Origin: Sandaracinaceae bacterium
Lineage (GTDB): Bacteria; Myxococcota_A; Polyangia; Polyangiales; Houyiibacteriaceae
Assembly (NCBI GenBank): GCA_012514415.1
Contig: JAAZAH010000169.1
Span: 1 to 23,425 of the forward strand
Length of the DNA stretch: 23,425 bases
Direction: 5' to 3'
In this document: positions 23,052-23,425 of the stretch, in pieces
How positions within the stretch are numbered: the stretch's first letter is position 1
Layout of the letters: each line of letters begins with the position of its first letter
The notes under the pieces: generated by a model
The model's database searches: none
Told to the model about the DNA's origin: nothing
Seen by the model: the letters and a program-made list of their open reading frames with translations, nothing else
Position numbers and translations under genes: made by a program

Positions 23052-23267
23052 CTAAGCCGAGAGGCGCTCACAAACGCGGACGAACTCGGCAAAACGGCCG
23101 CGCGGTCCGTCCTTGCACTGGAATTGCACCGAGTCCCCTTGCCTCAGTGTGCGATAACCGTCGCCCTCGATTTTGCTGTAGTGAACGAAGACGTCGGTGC
23201 CGTCGAAGCGACTGATGAACCCCCACCCCTTCGCGTTATTGAACCATTTGACAGTCCCTGTCTCCAT
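23052..23267 (-). CDS. csp: Cold-shock domain protein (CspA family)
   Basis: The 71-residue protein is a full-length single cold-shock domain that binds single-stranded RNA and DNA and prevents mRNA secondary structure. It starts METGTVKWFNNAKGWGFI, with RNP1 as KGWGFISR, and continues with RNP2 as DVFVHYSKIEGDGYRTL, then GDSVQFQCKDGPRGRFAEFV. The aromatic nucleic-acid-binding surface (W, F, W, F, F, H) is preserved. A GGGAGG Shine-Dalgarno sequence six bases upstream of the ATG at 23267 decides the start; a longer frame from a GTG at 23291 is not needed. It has its own promoter and a leader of about 75 bases. Confidence 0.96.
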   Translation of the reverse strand: METGTVKWFNNAKGWGFISRFDGTDVFVHYSKIEGDGYRTLRQGDSVQFQCKDGPRGRFAEFVRVCERLSA

Positions 23268-23349
23268 CTCTGTCCTCCCGACTGTTCTCACGTAGAAGCC
23301 CCCCGATCGCAGATATGCGAAGGGACAAACGATGGCCTCCTAGCCCAAT

Positions 23350-23377
23350 ACGATAGAATAGGTGGCGCGGGCGTCAA
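23350..23377 (-). promoter_or_regulatory. Sigma-70-like promoter of the csp gene
   Basis: The minus strand reads TTGACG (23372-23377, five of six matches), a 16-base spacer and TATCGT (23350-23355, four of six). Transcription would start near 23343, giving a 5' leader of about 75 bases. The leader contains a small TCGCA/TGCGA stem. Structured leaders are common in cold-shock genes, but here temperature control is inference. Confidence 0.45.
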
Positions 23378-23425
23378 GCCCCCTTTAGCGAAATCCTTTC
23401 GCCCCCCTCGAAAGCACGTGAAAAA

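Noticed and set aside
23268..23291. Eight-residue N-terminal extension of the cold-shock protein
   Set aside because: The ATG at 23267 has a strong Shine-Dalgarno sequence and gives the standard family start.
1..23425. Mobile elements, prophage genes, CRISPR arrays or defence islands
   Set aside because: No transposase, integrase, cas gene, spaced direct-repeat array or terminal inverted repeats were seen; the only tandem repeats are in the TSP3 coding region.

Overview
The window is GC-rich, densely coded bacterial chromosome with short intergenic gaps and no sign of insertion sequences, phage genes or CRISPR. Its gene types suggest a Gram-negative, delta-proteobacterium-like organism, perhaps Myxococcota/Bradymonadales. 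These include an OmpA-family protein with thrombospondin type 3 calcium repeats, a double-FHA membrane protein, a Cys-rich lipoprotein of unknown family, and a DsbD-type reductase with a redoxin lipoprotein. The taxonomic placement is inference from gene content only.

Bases 1-2540 hold the end of an EAL-domain c-di-GMP phosphodiesterase, a RibD C-terminal-like reductase, a convergent pterin-4a-carbinolamine dehydratase whose 3' end overlaps it, and a HAD hydrolase. Bases 2541-4000 are a compact metal-resistance unit. An AT-rich palindrome lies just before a CDF zinc/cobalt exporter, whose stop codon overlaps the start of an ArsR/SmtB-type repressor, and two tandem hairpins close the unit. Bases 4062-9100 encode a translationally coupled SbcCD-like pair of YhaO/YhaN type: a metallophosphoesterase and a 1268-residue SMC-like ATPase that lacks a cysteine zinc hook and appears to carry an extra winged-helix domain at its C-terminus.

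Bases 9334-12520 hold an FprA/GltD-like flavoprotein reductase and a FadD6/FATP-like acyl-CoA synthetase. A strong bidirectional terminator separates them from the minus-strand operon dsbD-like then redoxin lipoprotein. Further minus-strand genes are the OmpA/TSP3 protein (15751-17811) and the FHA protein (18032-19372). A 351-base divergent promoter region then leads to a large plus-strand lipoprotein of unknown function (19724-21745), which ends at a perfect 12-bp-stem terminator.

The right end carries a small unknown 79-residue protein, a hairpin terminator, tRNA-Leu(UAA), panD and a cold-shock protein gene, the last three on the minus strand. Functionally the window is a mix of housekeeping, envelope and redox genes. 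The most unusual parts are the YhaN-winged-helix fusion, the self-contained CDF-ArsR regulatory unit and the unknown lipoprotein.
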